Of a DNA stretch of 64,000 bases, positions 59,001 through 64,000 are shown one piece after another. Source of the stretch: Macrostomum hystrix (Eukaryota > Platyhelminthes > Macrostomidae); assembly GCA_950097015.1 (NCBI GenBank), contig CATNEN010000003.1, forward strand, positions 8,106,501 to 8,170,500, in the 5' to 3' direction. Each line of letters opens with the position of its first letter. The first letter of the stretch is position 1. The position numbers and the translations under genes are program-made. The notes under the pieces were generated by a model. That model ran no database searches. It saw nothing but the letters and a program-made list of their open reading frames with translations, and was not told where the DNA came from.

Positions 59001-61886
59001 CTGTTACAGAACTGATGCTGTTACAGAACTGATGCTGTTACAGAACTGATGCTGTTACAGAGCTGATGCTGTTACAGAACTGATGCTGTTACAGAACTGA
59101 TGCTGTTACAGAACTGATGCTGTTACAGAACTGATGCTGTTACAGAACTGATGCTGTTACAGAACTGATGCTGTTACAGAACTGATGCTGTTACAGAACT
59201 GATGCTGTTACAGAACTGATGCTGTTACAGAGCTGATGCTGTTACAGAACTGATGCTGTTACAGAACTGATGCTGTTACAGAACTGATGCTGTTACAGAA
59301 CTGATGCTGTTACAGAACTGATGCTGTTACAGAGCTGATGCTGTTACAGAACTGATGCTGTTACAGAACTGATGCTGTTACAGAACTGATGCTGTTACAG
59401 AACTGATGCTGTTACAGAACTGATGCTGTTACAGAACTGATGCTGTTACAGAACTGATGCTGTTACAGAACTGATGCTGTTACAGAACTGATGCTGTTAC
59501 AGAACTGGCGCACTTGAGTTGTATTAGAACTGATGCTGTTACAGAACTGGTGCACTTGAGTTGTATTAGAACTGAGGCTGTTACAGAACTGATGCTGTTA
59601 CAGAGCTGATGCTGTTACAGAACTGATGCTGTTACAGAACTGATGCTGTTACAGAACTGATGCTGTTACAGAACTGATGCTGTTACAGAACTGATGCTGT
59701 TACAGAACTGGCGCACTTGAGTTGTATTAGAACTGATGCTGTTACAGAACTGGTGCACTTGAGTTGTATTAGAACTGAGGCTGTTACAGAACTGGCGCAC
59801 TTGAGTTGTATTAGAACTGAGGCTGTTACAGAACTGGCGCACTTGAGTTGTATTAGAACTGAGGCTGTTAGAGAACTGGCGCACTTGAGTTGTATTAGAA
59901 CTGAGGCTGTTACAGAACTGGCGCACTTGAGTTGTATTAGAACTGAGGCTGTTACAGAACTGGCGCACTTGAGTTGTATTAGAACTGAGGCTGTTACAGA
60001 ACTGGCGCACTTGAGTTGTATTAGAACTGAGGCTGTTAGAGACTCAAGCAGTAGTCCTGATTCTTTACATTGTCAGGTGGGCCTACACGAGCTGCTGGGC
60101 CACGGCAGCGGCAAACTATTTGAGCAGTCGGCCGATGGCAATTTCAACTTCGACTCAAACTCGGTGACAGATCTGGTCACAGGTAAAGCAGTTTCCACCT
60201 GGTATCAGGCTGGCGAAACTTGGGACGGCAAGTTCAGCAATGTGGCATCTGCCTTCGAGGAATGCCGAGCCGAATGCGTCGGAGTCTACCTGTGCGACGT
60301 GCCCGAAGTTCTAGCCGTATTCGGCCATCCGTCAGAGGAAGCCGAGGAAGTCACCTACGTCAACTGGCTTTGCATGGCTCGCGCCGGCGTGGCCTCGTTG
60401 GAGATGTACACACCTGAAGGTGGCGGCTCTTGGCGACAGGCCCACAGTAGGGCCAGGTTTGCCATCCTGCGTGTGCTGCTAGAGGCTGGACAGGTGAGTG
60501 GATGTTATTTGATGGGATAAACAAGTGAGATACCAATATAATAATAAAAATAATAGCAGGAGGGCTGCGGGCAATGGCACATCATTTGGTGACACTAGAC
60601 CCGCAGCCAGCGAGGAGGCAATTCTGCCTATTTCGCTGACTCCTGAGCACACGCGCACACAGATACCGTACTCAGGCACACGCTCACATAGGTGTGTACA
60701 TCTGCCCTGACTTTCTTATTGTCAAGCAGTGTACACTCACTTTGCCTTGGAGGTTGGCCCTCAAGGGCGTATATTGCACGACAAGCCCTCAAGCCTTCTC
60801 TCCTTGGATGCGCCGAGGCAGATCCGTTTAACCCCTAGTAAACGACCAAAACTTTAGGACCAGTCTTCCTTCGAGTTTCAGGGCCAGTAGGGTGGATAGC
60901 TCAGTCAGTAAGGTGTCGGACTCTGAATCAGATGGTCATGGGTTCGACTCCCGACCTAGTCTAGAACTATTCGTGCAGCCCTTGGCAAGCTGCTTTGCCC
61001 TGATGTGCACACAGTCTGCAAATGAGTACCGACATTTCGTCTGGTAATAATAATTCTGGCTGGCGTGGAATAAAGCAGTTCTGTGCGGCAATTCAGTGGA
61101 GTTCGGATGCTGCCGATATGTTTGGAAAAAATAAATTCCATTGCTGACACGCGGCTGTCAACTGGTGTCCGAGAGAGCCGGGAAGTACATTAGGTGTGCA
61201 GTCCCCTCCTGCTAGTGTGCTTGACACACAACACCTGCACTGGCCCTTGGGTCTAGTGTCAATTATTATTATTATTATAGGGCCAGTACTAACACCCCTT
61301 AAGGATCTGTACTCCCTGACCTTCAGTGCCTATTTGACCTTCAGGCTAGTTAATTTGCTTTCATGGACACTTCAATAACTTCAGACCATCAGGGTCGTTA
61401 CTCATGCTTGTGATTAGCCGTATAAATGATTTAACCTTGTCTTTAAACTCTCAGGGCCTAGTGACAATCTCAGAGACGACAGGCGAGGACGGCCATCCGG
61501 ACCTGACGGTGCGCCTGGACCGGTCCAAGATTCGCAGCGTGGCCAAGCCGGCAGTCGGCGAGTTCCTGAAGCGCCTGCAGTGCTACAAGTCAACCTGCAA
61601 TGTGGAGGCTGGCCGGGCATTCTTTGAGTCCTACTCAAGCGTTGACGAATATTTCCAGCGACTGCGCCAAGTTGTGATCGCCAGGCGCAAGCCGAGGCGC
61701 GTCTTCATCCAGGCCAACCTGCGAATGGACTCGGCTGGCAGCGTCGGCCTCGTCGAGTACTCGGACGGCGCCAGCGAGATGATCCGGTCATTCCGGGAGC
61801 GGTTCAACGACGAGGACTGGGCCAGAATCGAGGACGCGATCTGGCTACAGTGGGAGCGGGACCTGCCCCACATGCTGCTGGCCTGA
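53086..61886 (+). CDS. DPP3: Dipeptidyl peptidase 3 (M49 metallopeptidase)
   Basis: Zinc exopeptidase that removes dipeptides from peptide N-termini, normally cytosolic. Six exons, all phases compatible: (53086 or earlier)-53456, 56708-56969, 57274-57569, 58163-58538, 60077-60493 and 61455-61886. From [10 protein letters not shown] the protein is 717 residues, close to the usual length of about 730. Family landmarks: [11 protein letters not shown]-type segment (exon 1), [10 protein letters not shown] (exon 2), [20 protein letters not shown] (exon 3), [20 protein letters not shown] (exon 4). Exon 5 has the zinc motif HELLGH and the third ligand EECRAE; exon 6 has [15 protein letters not shown]. 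The frame is open upstream to an ATG at 52912, adding 58 residues rich in Ser, Lys and hydrophobics. Intron 4 uses a weak donor, GTTGGT. Introns 1-4 all contain tandem repeats. Confidence 0.97.
53519..56600. repeat. 20-bp minisatellite filling DPP3 intron 1
   Basis: About 154 copies of GTTACAGAGCTTTCACAACT with CCACAGCT, AGTACTT and AGTGCTT variants. Because the 20-bp unit contains no stop in any register on the plus strand, frames of up to 1081 codons stay open; they are not genes. Blocks repeat internally (for example 54790-54960 and 54970-55120). Confidence 0.98.
57030..57205. repeat. Short tandem repeat in DPP3 intron 2
   Basis: About five diverged copies of a unit near 32 bp containing GGCCAGCCAATTAGAATGAA. 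Confidence 0.8.
57605..58128. repeat. 20-bp minisatellite in DPP3 intron 3
   Basis: About 26 highly uniform copies of GGGATCTAGAATCAAGAACT. Confidence 0.97.
58553..60045. repeat. 17-bp minisatellite with a 42-bp derived unit in DPP3 intron 4
   Basis: Copies of GATGCTGTTACAGAACT (17 bp) up to about 59700. They then alternate with and give way to a 42-bp unit that adds GGCGCACTTGAGTTGTATTA. The core CTGTTACAGAGCT is shared with the intron 1 array. Confidence 0.97.
60533..60835 (-). repeat. SINE family 1 copy in DPP3 intron 5
   Basis: Reverse copy with an AATAATAAAAATAATA tail at the plus-strand left end and the body up to CTTCTCTCCTTGGATGCGCC. The tRNA-like head is missing. Confidence 0.85.
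60888..61282 (+). repeat. SINE family 3 in DPP3 intron 5
   Basis: Head resembles a tRNA: GGTGGATAGCTCAGTCAGTA (A box) and GGGTTCGACTCCCGACC (B box), with CTG at the anticodon position as in tRNA-Gln. A body of about 300 bp and an ATTATTATTATTATA tail follow. It is too long and too tailed to be a functional tRNA gene. Confidence 0.8.
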
Positions 61887-62019
61887 GGGCGGGCTTTGAG
61901 CACTCGGCTTGACACGGACTATTTTTTGCTGCTTGTTGATTTGGTCATTGTTAATTCTTTATAGTTCAATAATTGACCGAGATTTTTTGTTTCAGAGGCC
62001 TTTTAAATTCATCACTGTG

Positions 62020-62345
62020 ACTTAATTGTAGGTCATTTACTGACTGTATTGTAGTTCATTTACCGACTGAATTGTAGGTCATTTACTGACTGAATTGTAG
62101 GTCATTTACTGACTGAATTGTAGGTCATTTACTGACTGAATTGTAGGTCATTTACTGACTGAATTGTAGGTCATTTACTGACTGAATTGTAGGTCATTTA
62201 CTGACTGTACTGCAGGTCATTTTCTGACTGAATTATAGGTCATTTACTGACTGAATTGTAGGTCATTTACTGACTGTACTGCAGGTCATTTTCTGACTGA
62301 ATTATAGGTCATTTACTGACTGAATTGTAGGTCATTCAGGGACTG
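62020..62345. repeat. 23-bp minisatellite, probably in the DPP3 3' UTR
   Basis: About 14 copies of GAATTGTAGGTCATTTACTG + ACT. It lies between the stop codon and the first AATAAA, so it may be part of the mature transcript. Confidence 0.93.
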
Positions 62346-62499
62346 AATTTATTGGTCATTCGCTTTACTGTTTTTTATTCGTCAAAGTTTTTAGTAATTT
62401 CAAACAAAATTGATTGAATTTTCCCGTCCTAATCATTTTCAACGGCAATTTCATTATAAGTATATTCTTAGTCGTTTGTTTTTTGGCTTGTTCCGCTAA

Positions 62500-62505
62500 A
62501 ATAAA
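62500..62505 (+). terminator. Candidate DPP3 polyadenylation signal
   Basis: AATAAA about 610 bp after the stop, in GCTAAAATAAACTTTG. Confidence 0.4.
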
Positions 62506-63049
62506 CTTTGTCGAATTTCCCTTCTTTCTGTTTCTGCTGCTTAGCTAAGTAGCATATACTTAATAACTTAGGTATGAAAACACTTTTTTATTTGTTGTTT
62601 TAAGTTTGCCTTATCATCATTTCCTTAATCTAATCTGTTAAATTATATTTTAATTTCTTCTGCCTGGTCTCTTAACCTGGGCCAAATCTTGTTATTCATT
62701 TGTTAAGATCCTTTTCGAACTCTTAATAAACAAATCTTCATTGATCTAAATCGTTTTTTTGGTTTCTGTGAATGACTTTAAATCTGATTTAATTTTGTTA
62801 CGATTCTAGGTTTGGTTGATTAATAATAAAATTATAACAAACTATCCGATCAGCATGGGTCAGATGTACAGTCAGTTTTGGTTGCAGCTAGCTATTGCAC
62901 AGCGCTTCCAAGGTAAGCTGCTCAGTACCTTGACTGAGGGATTGCTTCGTTCTATAATCCAGCTAATACCAGTTTTATAGCTGCGCTAACTAAAGCAATC
63001 TGGAGTTGAGCTCACGTATCTTGCTCAAGGACAAAAACTGATTCCCTTA

Positions 63050-63290
63050 TAATAATATTAATTACAGGAGGGCTGCGGGCAATGGTGACACTAGACCTGC
63101 AGCCAGCGAGGAGGCAATTCTGCCCATTTCGCTGACTCCTGAGGACACGCTCACACATGTGTGTACACCTGCCCTGACTTTCTCATTGTCAAGCAGTGTA
63201 CACTCCCACTGTGCCTTGGAGGTTGGCCCTCAAATGCGTAAATTGCACGACAAGTCCCTAAGCCTTCTCTCCGTTCGTCTGGTCAGGCTG
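63050..63290 (-). repeat. SINE family 1 copy, truncated
   Basis: Reverse copy beginning ACAGGAGGGCTGCGGGCAAT and ending in CTAAGCCTTCTCTCCG; the tRNA-like head is absent. Confidence 0.8.
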
Positions 63291-63366
63291 CAAAGTCCCA
63301 TTGTGGGGTCTCCGGTCGGTCGGATCAAAGTGGATGCTGTGGGTCGATAATTTTCCTCGCTGACGG

Positions 63367-63551
63367 TGGTGACTTTCGTCGTTGACGGTGACCGTGGCAG
63401 TCTGGTGTTTGATTGGGGATGTGTGTGTTCTTGTAGGTGTTGGGTTGTTGTGTGGTGTTTTTATTTCAGGGAACCCACTTTAGCTGCTGTTCGAGTTTGT
63501 TTTCCCGCGTTGCCTGGACTCAGGATACAAGGTGTGTACATCGGCGAATAA
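63367..63551 (+). CDS. Possible coding traces, perhaps a terminal exon
   Basis: An open segment reads VTFVVDGDRGSLVFDWG. After a good acceptor (TTTTTATTTCAG at 63470) it continues EPTLAAVRVCFPALPGLRIQ + GVYIGE and stops. The order of segments is loosely like the second half of a SPRY domain (acidic turn, SLxF, then a VxxxFP strand). No upstream exon or intron of credible length could be assigned, so it may be a fragment or chance. Confidence 0.2.
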
Positions 63552-64000
63552 TTTCGTTCCCATGGCTCTAGCTCTTGTACATAGCAACTCTATGTTAGTT
63601 AGGGCTCGCGATAATTTTTTCAGGTCTGAATAGAAAACATTTCATTTATCTGTGTGGATCTTTCTCTGGGTAGATTTTCTTTAGCTTCTCGGAGATTGAA
63701 GCCGATGATATTTGTGGATTATTGTGTGTGATTTTCGTGCTTTTTTTCTAACGCCTGACTGACACCCATTTAAATGTGTGCTGGATTTAGCAATTGAAAT
63801 GTATGTACCCAATTTTAATACGCTACTTAAAGCTAGTATATAGAACATGGTAGAAGGAGCAGTAGAAACAATCATGACATAATGCCTAATGACAAATAAG
63901 TCTATTTATATATATACAATGATAATAAATAATAGAAAAAATATAGATTTTTTGTCGAAAGCGATAAGAACAAAAACTTTTTAAAGCAGTTTTCCGCGAT
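63552..64000. other. Window end, nothing recognised
   Basis: AT-rich sequence without exon-like features. Confidence 0.4.

Larger units (their letters stand above)
61887..63049. other. DPP3 3' UTR and flank
   Basis: After the stop this contains a 23-bp array, a polyadenylation signal at 62500, another AATAAA near 62722, and an old SINE family 2 fragment (about 62850-62960, CAGATGTACAGTCAG and GCTATTGCACAGCGCTTCC). No gene seen. Confidence 0.5.

Overview
The window is eukaryotic and almost certainly from an invertebrate animal. It has spliced genes with GT-AG introns, tRNA-derived SINEs, mariner and hAT-type transposons, a metazoan-type dipeptidyl peptidase 3, and secreted C-type-lectin-like proteins. 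The very heavy load of intronic minisatellites and the gene content fit a lophotrochozoan, for example a free-living flatworm such as Macrostomum or a mollusc or annelid. This placement is inference; nothing in the sequence fixes the species.

Layout. 1-3.5 kb: the start of a minus-strand immunoglobulin-superfamily gene, with a signal-peptide exon at 3516 and an Ig-like exon at 826-500. Its intron carries a mariner that is itself interrupted by an hAT-type element. 5.2-5.9 kb: a small secreted protein made of lysine-rich octapeptide repeats. 7.3-16.2 kb: a cluster of four PAN/apple + C-type-lectin genes (three intact, one pseudogene), with a nearly identical central tract and divergent ends. 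A mariner with about 220-bp inverted repeats lies between the third and fourth. 16.3-19.7 kb: AT-rich and gene-free except for one MITE. 19.7-30.1 kb: ten coding exons of a large alpha/beta-hydrolase, arranged with the 3' block upstream of the 5' block. 33-36.5 kb: a two-exon minus-strand coiled-coil gene. 40.5-42.2 kb: a single-exon ORF of unknown function. 44.3-45.2 kb: a secreted cysteine-rich protein. 47.4-52.5 kb: one or two unrecognised genes. 52.9-61.9 kb: a complete six-exon DPP3 gene. 63.2-63.6 kb: weak coding traces.

About a fifth of the window is tandem repeat, in at least fifteen arrays with units of 17-37 bp. They lie mostly inside introns of otherwise good genes (DPP3, the hydrolase, the 49-52 kb gene) or in flanking DNA. 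Several arrays create very long spurious open frames. Three SINE families are present in multiple or single copies; one copy has a clear 12-bp target-site duplication.

Functionally, most of the genes that can be read encode secreted or surface proteins: lectins, an Ig-domain protein, a basic repeat protein and a cysteine-rich protein. The hydrolase may also be secreted. DPP3 is the one clear intracellular housekeeping gene. The observations most worth following up are the mosaic lectin cluster, the permuted hydrolase gene, and the secreted lysine-rich repeat protein.
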